A stretch of DNA of 64,000 nucleotides from Anthonomus grandis grandis (GCF_022605725.1 NC_065555.1:12910938-12974937), one strand, 5' to 3'; counted from the stretch's first letter, positions 32,560 through 45,433 are shown. Translations and numbers: made by a program. The notes: a model not told the origin generated them from the letters alone.

Positions 32560-35500
32560 TTCTGGAATATTCAACCCTTCAAAAAAAGCAAATTCTTGAT
32601 AGATATGCATGAAATTCACCTAAAAACTCTTTACTCTCACCACAGCTCAGGGGAACATAGAGATTACCACTATCTCTAAAAAAACCCAAACCAGTAAGAC
32701 CCAAATGGTCTCAATCAGTTGGTCCTCAATCCTAAGTAATTTATGCGTACATCATTTTATGTGCAGTTGTCACGTACTTTTTGGTTTGTTAGACCCGTAG
32801 ACAATCAATTGGGTATAGTGTACTTAAAATCAGCTTGGCCAGGTCACTTTAAGCTTGTTCTTGAAAGTTCAAGATGAGACTGACCTAAACTACTTCAATT
32901 TAACAACAGAAAGACACTTAATTTCTCTTAGGGTTTCTAGAAATAAAGGATCAAAGAAGTAAAAAGTTATATCTTAGAGCTTCTTTCAACACTTAAAGTT
33001 TTTAAATACTATATTATTTCTTATAGATAAGTTTACTGTAAAGGCTCACATAATTCTAATGTTCTACAAAGGAAGTTGATTTTTCGATGATATTTTTTTC
33101 TAAAAACACAATCATAAACCTAAATATAATTTATCACTTTCTCAATTGATTTGTTTTGATCGAACCCTTCTCAATTCAAAAAACATCTTCCAATAAATCC
33201 AATTAATTTCCATCAGTGTGTCACATAGATAACATGAGTTTTTCAATAAATTATTGTTGGATAAATTATAGTATTATTCAAATGTACATGAATGTGCTTT
33301 TTTTCACATTTTTAATGGATTTGCATTGTACTTGGAACTAAAAACCCTAACATTTACTTTATTTTTTGTTTGAAATATTCCTTTCAGTAAAAAAATGTAA
33401 ACGTACGTCATAATTGTAATAATAGAATCGTGTAATTACCCTAATTGTTTTCAGAAAATCATTAAACAATTTAAAAAAAAAAAATGTTCTCCCATTATAA
33501 TGATGATTTTTTAAATTTGTATGCATAAATTTACGTAGCTGTGAGCTTACAAACATAATTTTGACTATTTTTATTTAACAAAAAAATCGTCAAAAATTAT
33601 AATTATTTGGCAACGGTACGAACTAAGTGCATTAATTTTTTTTTGTGTTTTTAGCCAAAAAACATTACGGGCCATTGAGATTTTAAGTAAAATGCTCCTT
33701 AATTCTTTAGATCATAGAAAATAACATTCTTAATAAAAATTTATTATAATATTTTTTTACGTTTAGATGCAAAAACTATATTTTCAAATAGACGTACAAA
33801 TAATGGGGTCCATCACACTAGGACTTATTATTAACTATTACTAAGTATCTTAAAATAAATTACAAGTACAGTTTTTAAAATGAAAATTCAATTTTGACCC
33901 TCTCTCCTAGTCCTTAACAGCTAAGAAACTATTTATACTTAATAACTAATAACTTAAAATTAGTTGCAATGAATATAGCTATTAAGTAAAGGACTTTTAT
34001 CACACCTTATGTTCGCATAGGGAATTAAAACGAGTTTTCTTTCATCCCATTATAATCTACTACCTGGCACCTTTGGTTAACTTAAACATTAAATATTTTC
34101 TTTTAAAAGGAGGTATTACTGGAAATATAATACTTAAATAGAGACTTTTATTACTTAATGGACCCTCTCAGGTAGTCAAGTACTTATTTTCGTAAAATTA
34201 GCTAGTGCATTGTAACTGTATATAACTTATATTAACTTTAAACTCATAAAAATACCAGTACTCTACCCTAAGGTTAGAATTTATCCGCCTTAAAGAAAAG
34301 TCTTTACCTGGGTTTGTGCATAATTTTAAAGAAAATTATAGATCAGTACATCAATATATAATTAGTGTCTTAGAATCTTTAGAAGTACAAAACTATTTCT
34401 AAAATTAAAAAAAAATATGAATTAAGTAATTTAAGTAAGCAAACTAGTTCTACGATAATATGTTTTAATAAAGAAAACTAATCTTACAAGTTATTTATTT
34501 GTTATTTTAATATAGTAGGTTGTATATTATTACCTAAATAAAAATATAGATGCTTTGTTTTCAATACTTTGTTCAATATATTTTTTTTAACAAAAAAAAT
34601 ATTTAGGCCTGATGATGCCTTTCAAAATTCGAAACATATGACAACAAAATTGTAATATAAAAAACATGCCTACCACAAATCTTAAGAAATCTTCTAAATT
34701 TTTCATACTTTTTAATTTTTAAGAAACTTTTAGGAAAATATATGTTTTTTGAGTTTTCTGCATAACTATAGGAATCATTGTATAAAAATTATTTTCTTTT
34801 ACACTTTATTATTTTTTAATATAATAAGTATATTAAAACGATACAAAATTATCAAGATAAATAAAAGTAACTGAGATGAGCATAATTACAAGAAAAAAAT
34901 ACAATGAATACTGACAACAAATAATAAATATGCAGAGCGAATGTAAAATGTTAAAACTTTAATTTTCTTATGTATTATGCAGCAGGGCGAAAGTGCCTAT
35001 TTCTTCTCATAAAGCAAAAAATATTTTTGTCTCTCAATAAATCATCTAATGAAAATGTGAGAAGGCCAAAAATTTGTCGTCATAATGTAATTAACGGATT
35101 TTAATTAAAAAAAATTATGATGATGACAAATCTCTAATACTTTCTTAAGTATCAACAAGAAACTAGCAAACTAGAAACTATCAACAAGAAATTAATCAAC
35201 AAGAAACACTTTTAGAAACAGATTTTAGTACCATCGTTACTTTTTCTTACTTATTTACCAAATATTTCGATAAACAATTGTTTTTATTATAAATCTTTAT
35301 CGTGGTACAAAAATCTTTGCCATTTTAATACTTAGTCAACATCAGTTTTAATATTTTTAATTTATTGCATTTAAAAATCAAAAGACAAAAAATAATGCTG
35401 GTGCAGTATCTATAGTGTTATAAGAAATTTTAATTATAATTATGGATTAGGTGTACAGCTAGTGAAATGATAAAAATGATCAAAATATGCCTTTAGATAA

Positions 35501-35819
35501 AGTGAACAAAATATGTAGAAATTACGACTTATGGTAATTTTATTTATATTTTATACATAATTTGAAATAAAATGGCATGTTCGCGATTATTTCATATGTT
35601 TTTTTATTTAACGAAATCCCTTGCCGAATTTATTTAAAAATAGAATTCACAAAAATTTGATATTTCAAATTGTATCTTAATCTTATCTATTTATGTAGTT
35701 AAAAGTAACTTAAATATTAGCTTAATAGTACGTTTAATATACTAAAAGATTTAGAGATCAGTGCTAAAGATATAAAGAATTTATTTTTTTGGGGTTAAAT
35801 AGTAAAATATCAGTAAGCA
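32560..35819. other. Long AT-rich interval without gene
   Basis: No coding region recognised. A hammerhead-like core at 34609-34642 is the only structured motif noticed. The minus-strand frame 33359-33556 is compositionally typical of AT-rich non-coding DNA. Confidence 0.45.
34609..34642 (+). ncRNA. Hammerhead-like motif
   Basis: Intact CTGATGA, then a weak stem II (TGCCTTTCAAAATTC), then GAAAC, loop ATAT and GAC. One change (GUC to GAC) would remove the cleavage triplet. The flanking sequence has no recognisable protein. Probably an orphan Penelope-type terminal repeat. Confidence 0.4.
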
Positions 35820-38800
35820 TTCGAAGTCGTTTAACATTTTAAAGCGTTTAGATTTATACCTTGTTATGAATTGCTATTCTAAAAAATCTATCATAATTAT
35901 CTTATTTAGTCTAATATTATGATCATGGCAGTTCCTTTACATTTCATATTGATTAAGATTTCGGTTGTTATAAATCAGACACTTCAATATGTATAATAAG
36001 GAAAGAGTTAAATTTTTGAGTTTAATTATAGTACATACCTTAATCACCCTCTTTTGTGAAGAGAAAAAATCGTCTCAGCTCAAGGGGTTTACCCCTGAGC
36101 CAAAATTGCATAATCACAATAAGATTGATAGGGTACATGATAAACTTTAAATAGTATAGACTCATCGACAAGTGGTTTCCTATTTCTTAAAACAAAAGTG
36201 GAACAATTAAATTTTTTAGCAAAATGTTCAATAAAAATTGAAATTGTGTCTATATGTACCTTCAAAAGCTTTACAAATTTTGTACTGAAAAGCTTATTTG
36301 CAAGGCTTTACATTTCAATTATTCTTGGACTAAATAATTTTTTTTTGTTTTATTGGTTTTTAATGATAACATATTTGTATTAAACCAATTTTGCATTAAG
36401 GTCAATGAATAATTCGAAATATTGGATGAGTTATATTCTGTAAAGCGAAATTATTTAATGAAAAATTAAATATTTTGCAGATCTTGCATAACATTAAAGG
36501 AAGTGACACGCCTTTAGTGATCTTTAAATTTTCTTTAATTTTTAATGTATATTCTTATTAGAGCACTAAGAAAATGAAAATTATAAAATTATATATATTT
36601 TACAAAAAATTTGTAAAAATCAAAAATTTTAAGGATTTTGTATATTTGCAACTTTTTAACATGACTCTAAAGGACATGGCTTGCCGGTAATTATTTTGTT
36701 TTATTAAATGTTAAGACTAATTATTTTATTTAAACAGAAATTAGGGTTAATGATTTTTTTTATTTGTTTTAAAGTCTACTATACAAGTCTTTTTAAAAAA
36801 AGTTATATTTGCTTGGCATTTAAACCAAGGATAATTTTTTTAAAGGCAATTGATTGAACGAAGTATGCAATTTTTTTACATACTTTAAGATGTATTCATA
36901 AACCAGTAATTCATTATTTTTATTTAGTTCTAAGTTTTTAGTAAATATATTACGAAAACCAAAAAAAAAATAATTAAAGAGTTGATTTGTTGTTTTTTGT
37001 AAAGTCAAATATAGAGCATGTTATTTTTATATATAATTTTTTAACAATTTCTTAATAAAACAAACATTAGTTATTTAAAAATCACAATTACGTTTATAAT
37101 GGAGTATCTTAAATTTTTCATTAAAAAAAACTACTGACTATGTTAATCTTGTTAATGACTCACTCTGTATATTTTCTCTTAAGTTTTTATTTGCTGAGGC
37201 ACCATTGTATATGTTTACTTCCATATGTTTTAACACCTACAGTAGATTTTCTAAATTACTTATTACATATTTGCCTTTTACTAATAATAAGTATTAGACG
37301 TATTATTTCTTTAAAGGTAAATAATTTAATTAAGCAATTAATTATTTTCCATTTTCTTGAATAACTTAAGAGGAAACGAGATGCCGGTATTTATTTTTTA
37401 TTCATTAGTTGCTTTTTCTACTTGCAATTTATTTAATTGTTTTATAAAGACTTTATTAGATTAAAGCATCACAGAATATGTATATTGTAAGCAAGAAATA
37501 TACATGCATATATTATTTATTTAAATTACAACACACAAAACTTTATTAACATAATTCCTTTAAAAAAAAGAACTAATATTAACCATCAATAAGTTATTTA
37601 AAATTATTGGCAAAACTGAAAAAAGGGCGAGGCGTTTGTGATTTTTTGCATAACTTTAAAGGAAATTGTATGCTATTAATTATCAGCATTTAATAAGTTA
37701 GTTTTTAGTGCTTTTAATTTATATATTTTTTTTAAAGAAACATTACCGTCAGGATGCTAAAGCGACGGGAATTGACGAGAAACAATTACATATTTGTATG
37801 TCAAAAAGTTGCGACAAGAAAGATATTTGGAAGCAGTTAAAACCGTTTAGCATCTTAAACCGTTTGAATTTATACCTTGTCATAAATGCAATTAAGTTTA
37901 AATTTAGTAGTAGGTCAAACATAATAATTTTTTTCATTTTGTACAATTTAAAAAAATCTATCTAGAATAACTCAAACATATGCAATTAAGAAATAAGATT
38001 CGCAAGGTCGAGATATTTTTTAACGTATATTTAAAAAAATTTTCTTATTTGGATCGGACTGTATATTTTATAAATCAGTTTGCAAATATCCTTTACATAA
38101 ATTGCGTGTATAAAAACGATTGGGTGTATTATATTCTGTAAAGCGAAATTATTTATTGCAAAATTAAGTATTTTGCAGATCTTTTTACATAGCATTAAAG
38201 GAAGTGGCATGCCTTTAGTGATCTAATAACTATTTTATTTTTAATCTATATAGTTTATTTTTTTTACGAAGGCTTAATTTGTTGTTACAGCTAGCAGTTA
38301 CTAAGAAAATGAGGAATAATAGCCAAAAATAACACTTTTTTACAAAGAATTTGTAAAAATTATAAATTTCAAGGATTTTATAGATTAATATTTCTGTATT
38401 TTAATCCAGTGACAAATTGATGTATTTGCAACTTTTTGGACAGTTATTTAAAGGCAATTGATTAAACTAAAAATTTAATTATTTCAAATTTTCGGCATAA
38501 CTTTAATGTGTACTTATAAACCATAAAACATCTTTTATATTGGTTATAATTCCTATTAACTATTTATTTTTTCGGCTTGAAATTTTAATTGTATTATAAT
38601 AATGCCTTTATAATTAAATTTTTTAACTTTTTAAATTTAAGATTACAGCATCACAAAAACTAGTACGTAGTTAATCAAAAAATGTATATTATTTCTTTAA
38701 ACATTAAAATAATCTATATGTTCTTTTTCTTGTTAGTTATATAAAAATCATAAATTTATCTGTAAATAAATTGAATTAATTTAACAGAATAGAGAAAAAA

Positions 38801-40700
38801 ATTTTATTGGAAAAATTACCGATTATACCAGATGTTTTATAAGTTAATACAATATTTTCTTTAAAAACAACTAACTTTAACCATAATTGAATTATTTAAC
38901 ATTTTTGACATAACTTTAAAAGAAACAGTACATCACTAGTAATCAATATTTAACAAGTTAGTCTTAAGTGCTTTTAATTTTTTTTTAATAATATTAAAAA
39001 ATGGGAAGTGAAGATAAACAATTACATATTTGTCAGATTATAATAAGAATATATTAATTTTACAAACTTTATACCATATTTAAATTATCAATAAGGTTAA
39101 ATCTTTATCTAATCATCCTATATATCTTATGATTTATTTATATATACAGGGTATATATTCTAATTACTGTGTGCTTGCCTTACAACTAAAACATGAATTA
39201 GTATCATTAGTATCATGAATGTGAAAACTATCATGTATGTGAAACATTAGTATCATTTTTTTAAGGCAAGTAAATCTGTGAAAAATTTACTATGTTTATT
39301 CTACTAAGGACATGACATGATGGTAATTTTTATCTATTATTAATACACTTCTCAGTATTTATAACCTATTTAACTATTATATGGTTACAACACTAAGAAA
39401 ATCGGTAATATACGCAATTTTTGTTAATATAAGAAACATTTTTTCGATAAAGCATTAGTCACTTAATTTTTTTTGTAATAGTTTTAAGTTTAAAAATTGC
39501 AATAGTATCAATATCCGCTTAAGTTTAATAAGTGAAGAAGATTTGCATTATTTGCAATTTTTTTAGCATAACTTTAAAGGATATGACATGTCATATTTTT
39601 ATCTAATTTTTGCTAATTTTTACCTATTAATAATAAATTTTTCAGTACCTATTTAATTATAATTTGGTTACAGCACTTAGAAAATGTGTACTTAAAGCGA
39701 CATTTTTGTGATAAAGCATTAGTCATTAAAAGCCCGAATTTTAAGTCAAAAAATTACAAGGGTATCAATATGTGCTGAGGTTAATTATTTCAAGGAAGAT
39801 TTGCATTATTTGCAATTTTTAGCAGAACTTTAAAGGGAATGACTCACTGATAAATATTTTTATTAATTTGCACCAATTGCTAAGCAAAAATGGGAGTTTT
39901 AAAAATATTATAAGCGTTTTGTGATTATGATATTAACAGTTCTTTAAAAGTTTTATTTGTCATTTATCTGTTCTTCCAATATATTAAATATTAGGGATGT
40001 GAGTATAACATGTTTTTTATGTAATTATTAACAATTATATTTTTCAGAATATAAGTATATAGATCTCCAACTTATTTTAAGCATACACAAGCATCGATTT
40101 TTAAAGGTAAATGAATCAGTGAAGAATTAAACTATTTGCAATATTTTGTCATAACTTTAAGGGACATGGCATGCCGATAATTTTCATTAAATAATAATGA
40201 ACGTTCTAGTTTATATAACCTACTTAATTATTATTTGGTTACAACAATAAGAAAATGGGTGGTAGAAGCAACCATGAGTAAAAATAAATATTTAAAGCAA
40301 AAAGCAAAATTTGTCTAATAAAGCATCAGTAATTTTTTTAGTGATAATAAGTTTAAAAATGATAATAGCGTCAATATGTGTTGAAGTTGATTAATTTAAA
40401 GAAGATTTGCATTATTTACAATTTTTTAGCATAACTTTAAAGGGAATGACTCGCCGGTAAATATTTTTATTAAATTGCACAAATTGCTAAGCAAAGAGGG
40501 TATTTAAAAAATTATTTTTAGCATTTTGTGAATATAATATTATCAATTGTAACTATCTGTATTGCCAATGTATCAAATAATAGGGATATGAGACTTGTAT
40601 AATATGTTTTTGATATAATTGCTAAATAGGCCAAAGATTTATTGATTACTTGGCTCTAAGGCCTAAAATCTCCAACTTATTTTAAGCATTCACAGTCAGA
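35820..40700. repeat. Degenerate higher-order repeat array
   Basis: The phrase GCATAACTTTAAAGGGAATG followed by ACTCGCCGGTAA (or close variants) recurs at about 36485, 36660, 37645, 38175, 38905, 39565, 39825, 40150 and 40435. Around it, larger blocks repeat: TATAACCTATTTAATTATT plus TGGTTACAACA (39370, 39650, 40215), and CACAAATTGCTAAGCAAA (39870, 40480). Two block types alternate in the last 1.5 kb. A 100-bp segment at 37742-37840 has a decayed counterpart near 39000. Nothing here resembles a transposon protein. Confidence 0.6.
37742..37840 (+). other. Exon-like segment inside the repeat array
   Basis: A polypyrimidine-type stretch ending TTTTTTTAAAG precedes an open frame reading H-Y-R-Q-D-A-K-A-T-G-I-D-E-K-Q-L-H-I. 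The coding-like, less AT-rich stretch is about 80 bp. A decayed copy at about 39001-39036 keeps the nucleotides AAACAATTACATATTTG but not the upstream acceptor-like tract. It could be a duplicated exon of a host gene or simply the best-preserved repeat unit. No splice donor is compelling. Confidence 0.2.
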
Positions 40701-40927
40701 TAATTTTAATAAATAAGAAATCCGACACAAATATCCTAACTAAACTTGTCCAAGTAAATAAGTAGTCATCTAAATATAACCGTTCAGCATAAGGCAGCAT
40801 TTTAAATTTGATCTCCGAATAGCATACCAACATATGAACCTCGTCACACTCTCTTCTCGCTCATAATTTGTTTACGAATCTCATGCCAAGATTTTTAGTT
40901 CCTGCCGAATACAGACGGTCCACTTAC

Positions 40928-41170
40928 CTTTTGAATGTTTTGACTACAGTCCAGAAACAGTCCGTAAATGATCACTATACGTTCCCCATTTAGTGTCACC
41001 CCGTATACACTGCACTACCAAAAGGGGTGGCTACCGATTTCAACCCGGAATGCATCGTGGGCGGAAATTTTAACCAACTCAACTGTTGATTCTCGCCGAA
41101 CGCGCACAATGTACGGCGGCCATGTTTAATTCATCCTACACGATTCCCGACTTCTCGTCACGCTTTTCAC
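40928..41170 (-). promoter_or_regulatory. Candidate CpG promoter and 5' untranslated exon
   Basis: The region from 40860 to 41470 is clearly less AT-rich and contains CpG. On the minus strand it ends at 40928 with AAAAG/GTAAGTGG, an almost perfect splice donor (40927-40921). It contains only short upstream frames (for example a 14-codon frame from ATGGCCGCC at 41123), so it would be 5' untranslated. If real, the gene continues to lower coordinates through the repeat array, and its coding exons are not visible in this window. Confidence 0.35.
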
Positions 41171-41835
41171 GTCGATTTTTTTGTTGATTATTCTGCCACT
41201 AAATTGGAAAAAAATTGAGTGCATACGATCTACAGATGCCTAAAACATTGGTTTCGCGCACTAAAAGCTTTATTTTGGGCTTTGCATTGCCAAGCTGCCT
41301 TTTACGAACGATTTCGATGGCCTTCTGCTCTCGGTGAAGCGATGTTGCCGGATATCGACGTTGCCACGTGAATCGTGAATAGGCTACAATCTGTGGGATC
41401 AAATATCAATGAAAAAGGGACAAAAATCGGTTTGCGCGGTAAACCATTGAGAAAAAAACAGCCGCTTTAAACTGATATTGATTGCCTACGGTTTACTGTT
41501 AGTAAAAACTGGTTTGTATGAATATGTAATATTGCAAGTAATAATTATATAGCCACTTATGTAAGTTAATTAAATGTGGTAGTAGATAGACCTAAGTATT
41601 GAGAAAGTAAACTAATATTTGTGGCAGGTTTTCAAATTATTACTTAAAAAGATTTTTACAATGAATGCCTCAATCAAAGCACCACACAGCTTTAAAAATC
41701 ATATTATTGAACATATATATTGACAAGATCTACTAGCTCTTACAAATACCGTAATATTTATTTGGCGCCCAACGCGTGTTATACATATATGGTAATAATG
41801 TAATATGAATTTTTCTTATAATAATGGATAATATA

Positions 41836-42560
41836 TACAGGAAGAAATGCAACAAACTTCACGATTTCCACACCTTCCACTCGAAGAAATCCGAACAAAA
41901 ACGTATTTATTAGTAAACAAATTTATGAGTTTTTAACAAACTGTGAGAGGCCGGAACTCTGCCCACTACTAACATAATATCTGAACGAGTCACTCGACAA
42001 AGTTTAGGAGACATTGAAAACATTTTGAATTTGGTAGAAGAAGATGCAATTACAAGCTCACGAAGAATTGCTACTCAACTGGTTATTTTACAGAAAAGAG
42101 TTATTGCTCCAAGCAAGGCCTATATCATGTACAGCACCCACAACTAGAAGATTATGTTAGGTGCATGCAATTTTGTGGTTGGGTAAGTAATATACGTCTT
42201 GTTGTCACGCTTGATCGGTAAAAAGTATGCGTGATACGTTACGCACCAACAAGAGCATCAATAATACTTACAACTCTCATGTATGATCAGACGAAAATTC
42301 ACACGCAACAATCCAAACTAATTTTGAGCACAAGTTTTCGGTAAACGTGTGGTATGGTATAGTCAAGTTGTTTAATTGGTCCACGTATTTTAGAAAGTGA
42401 TCGTACTGGAGTAAACTACTTGTTTTTTTTTTGCAATATGAGTTAAAAGCATTAATAGAGAAAGTTTCTCTATAATTCCTCTCTCTCTTCCGTAGTGTTT
42501 GACAAAGAAAGACATGAATTACTTAGGAAAGCAACAAGAGCCCTCTCGCAGGCGAAGTAG
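41836..42560 (+). pseudogene. Mariner-type transposase, broken
   Basis: Plus-strand blocks in changing frames: T-N-I-I-S-E-R-V-T-R-Q-S-L-G-D-I-E-N-I-L-N, V-E-E-D-A-I-T-S-S-R-R-I-A-T-Q-L (helix-turn-helix region), N-T-Y-N-S-H-V-W-S-D-E-N, F-S-V-N-V-W-Y-G-I-V and Y-E-L-K-A-L-I-E-K-V. These match the N-terminal and central parts of the same transposase group as 6014-7019 (compare Q-F-S-V-N-L-W-A-G). The last catalytic block (S-P-D-L-x-P-L-D) is absent and no terminal repeats are visible, so it is a truncated, frameshifted copy inside a PBS-motif repeat unit. Confidence 0.7.
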
Positions 42561-42929
42561 AATGTTTTTAGAGGCTAAGGGCAGTATTTTTAAACATATG
42601 TTAAGATAGCGCTAAATACGTTATATTTTACGTACTAAGTATATTGACTGAAATAATAAATTGAGACTAATTGCCTTAAAGTATGTAACTGATAAACTAT
42701 AAGTAATCGATTTTACATGAATTTTAATAAAATAATACAAAAAAGGAGATTATGTAAATAATGTAAATTATAAATAGAGATAATTTAAATTATATGTAAG
42801 GATGGCGCCCAACGTGGGTAATTTTTGTTTTAATTTATTTAAATTTTTCTAAGGAAAACAGATAGACTTAATTAACAAAATATGATTTAACTGGTTTAAA
42901 ATAACTTAAGGCTTATATTTTTGTATTTG

Positions 42930-42961
42930 GACCATTGTTTCGACAAGTTTGTCATCGTCAG
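42930..42961 (-). ncRNA. Hammerhead-like motif in repeat unit
   Basis: Minus strand: CTGACGA, stem II GACAA/TTGTC, GAAAC, loop AATG, GTC. Helix III would be two base pairs (A-U, C-G) closing a tetraloop, with a canonical GUC cleavage triplet. One substitution (CTGACGA for CTGATGA) hits the conserved core, and no good stem I is seen. The element lies about 110 bp from a PBS-like 16-mer. Confidence 0.45.
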
Positions 42962-43689
42962 ACTGTTAATTTTTTTTTAAGCGACTGTATCGCATTCTTT
43001 AATTAATTACCATTTTTTAAATTAATCAACAAATTCGGAGGCTTTTTTTCGACTAGCCTTTATACAATAATCCTACTTAAAAAAATTAAAATATTAAAAA
43101 AACCATTAATTAATTACATAAAGCAAGAGATTATAGTTCTCCTCACTAGAACAAAATAATTAAATTGAAGGGTATTAAGAAAGTTAACTTATATTTGTAG
43201 CAGGTTTTCAAATTACCATTAAAAAACCTTTTTGCTTCTTTTAAAGCACCACACACACAAGATAATGTATCATATGATTAAACGTTATTATTGACAAGAT
43301 CTACTAACTCTTGTAAATTTTATAAATTACGCATGATTCTCTGCAACTGCCCATATATAATGCATATTTAAATTATTTGTATTCAGATGGTGCCCACTTA
43401 TTTTCATAATGCTACATAAAATCAAATTATAAAATAAGATGACATTCTTTTAAATTAGGCAACTATTAAGCTTTAAGTAATCTATTTTACATGAATTTAA
43501 TAAATACTAATAAAATAATACAGTAAAGAGATTATAATGGAATTTTGCTAATACTAATATAAATTATATGTTTATGTAGCGCCCAACGTGGGTTAGTATT
43601 ATACTGAAACTTTTAGTTTTATTTTATTTTTTTTTTTACATTTCAATTATTTATTTCAGACCTATACGATGACAGAGGAGACATTAGTT

Positions 43690-44480
43690 GGAATTATGTC
43701 CACAATCAATTTTGCTTACTGGTATCAAAAATTGTAAGTCGCTCAATAATATTGGTGATGCTTCTCAATACCTAAACCATGACTATATGAGGAATATTCT
43801 TGAAATTTCAAAAGCTCATAAACTCAATTTCAATACTTCAAAAACTAAAATGCTTATTTCTTTAAAAAAAGCCAATGAGACTAACTACCATTTTAGTATT
43901 AAGTTAAAAGAAACTTCCCTTGATTATTCCGTATATACAAAAAATTGAGGAATCTAACTTGAAATGATTTTTGTTTTGAGTATTATATATTGCATCTTCT
44001 CCAGACATCTTTTGCTACATTTAGACTGCTTTATATCTACAAATAATACTTTACTAAGGATATAAAGCTTAGATTATCTAACCCCTTAGTACTTTCTCGC
44101 TTAACCTATGACAATATTGTTAATTGGTCTGCACTTATTGAAAACTATAAAGCAACTTTGCAAAAGCTATAGGTGGCTTGACAAAGCTATTGTTTGGCTT
44201 AATTTCAAAGAAAGGTTGAACCTGTATAGGGTTGTAATGGTTTTTAAAGTTAAGCATGGGGTGTCCAAGTTATCTATATTTTAAATTAGTCCAGACATGA
44301 GCGTGTTACCCGAAGCAGACAGTTTTATACGGTTCCACAACATAAGATTATCATGTTTCATTGATCCTTTACCTATAACGCTGTCGAACTTTTAAATTCT
44401 ATTCCTTCTGACATCAAATTGGATCCATATTTAACTAACTTAAAGTTAAAATTAATATTTTATTGTTTTCCAAAGAAACT
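43690..44480 (+). pseudogene. Non-LTR LINE reverse transcriptase C-terminal part
   Basis: The plus strand reads D-A-S-Q-Y-L-N-H-D, A-H-K-L-N-F-N-T-S-K-T-K-M-L (the post-catalytic lNv.Kt block), then S-R-L-T-Y-D-N-I-V-N-W-S, F-K-E-R-L-N-L-Y-R-V, and near the end A-V-E-L-L-N-S-I-P-S-D-I. The order matches jockey/CR1-like polyprotein C-termini. The catalytic ADD block is not preserved. Many stops and shifts occur. It lies between two block B copies of the large repeat units. Confidence 0.6.
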
Positions 44481-45072
44481 AACTGCATTATCACATTGCT
44501 GTTTTTTTTCTAACCTTCTAAACTGGAAAAAGTATCCTTACAATTGCCCTAACTGAATATCTTCTTATATTTAAAATTGTTTATGTATGCATTGAATTTA
44601 ACTTTGATATTCAGTTTTATTCTATCAGTATTAAGCTCCAAATATATTGTGATAGTGAAAAGTCGTCGGTAATTTTCACTCATTGTATTATAATATTATA
44701 CCTGATTTTTTACAGTAAATAGTAAATAAATGGATTAGATAGGCTAGACCTCGCCACACTTACATTAAGTAGTTTTTGTAATTTTTTTCTGATAATAAAA
44801 AGACGTTTACTAATATTATAATGTTATTTAATAATTTTTTTCATAGTGTACTAATTACATTGACTCAAATATTAATAAAAAAAAATCCTTTAAAGTAGAT
44901 AGCTATTAAACTCAAAGTGGTATATTTTACATAAGCTTTATTAAATAATAATAAAATAATAAAAAAAGGAAAGTATGATGCAGTTTTGCGCATAATAATG
45001 TAAATTAAATCTTTGTGTGGCGGCCAACGTAGGTTATTATTTTTCTAAATATTTTAATTTTAATTGTGGTTA

Positions 45073-45103
45073 GACCGCTGTTTCGACAATTTTGTCATCC
45101 CCA
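45073..45103 (-). ncRNA. Hammerhead-like motif, second copy in repeat units
   Basis: Minus strand: CTGGGGA, stem II GACAA/TTGTC, GAAAC, loop AGCG, GTC. It is the homologue of the motif at 42930-42961, in the same relation to a PBS-like motif (45018-45033). The first core box is more decayed; helix III and the GUC triplet are intact. Confidence 0.4.
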
Positions 45104-45433
45104 GGGTGCTAATTTTTTCAAGCAATGATGTGATATAGTTACCTAAAACAATAACGTATAAATTTAGGAATTACTGCAGGATATGTTAAAATTATTTTTT
45201 CAATAAAAAAGTGTTGTCAAAAAAAAAATTTTACAATACAACGGTCTTTATTTTTTTTTACTTACTTCAAAACAACTACTCTACTTAAAATTCAAATTTT
45301 AATGTATTTTTTTACACTTTCATTATTCAATTTATTTTTAAACACAAACATCTCATGCATTATTCTCAACATACAAAATTGACAAAAACAAAGAAAACAG
45401 AAAGTCACGGTCTCACAACATATAATCACAGGC

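Larger units (their letters stand above)
41590..45110 (+). repeat. Large repeat units with PBS-like and hammerhead-like motifs
   Basis: Two kinds of blocks alternate. Block A (41600-41780, 43160-43400): TTTGTAGCAGGTTTTCAAAT, AAAGCACCACACA, GACAAGATCTACTA, then a PBS-like motif (intact at 41763, decayed TGGTGCCCA at 43389). Block B (42640-42820, 43430-43592, 44870-45033): ATTTTACATGAATTTAATAA, then a PBS-like motif (42803, 43577, 45018). Two block B copies are followed by a minus-strand hammerhead-like core. A mariner and a LINE interrupt the units. TGGCGCCCAACGTGGG is complementary to the tRNA-Lys(CUU) 3' end. Confidence 0.65.

Noticed and set aside
37140..37364. Hydrophobic plus-strand frames in AT-rich DNA (also 36198-36383 and 30009-30203)
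   Set aside because: Leu/Ile/Phe/Tyr-rich translations arise from T-rich sequence; no start context, domain or conservation visible.
39141..39155. TATACAGGGTATATATTC as a mariner terminus
   Set aside because: Only CAGGGT matches, there is no partner end, and the following bases do not resemble any of the termini in the window.
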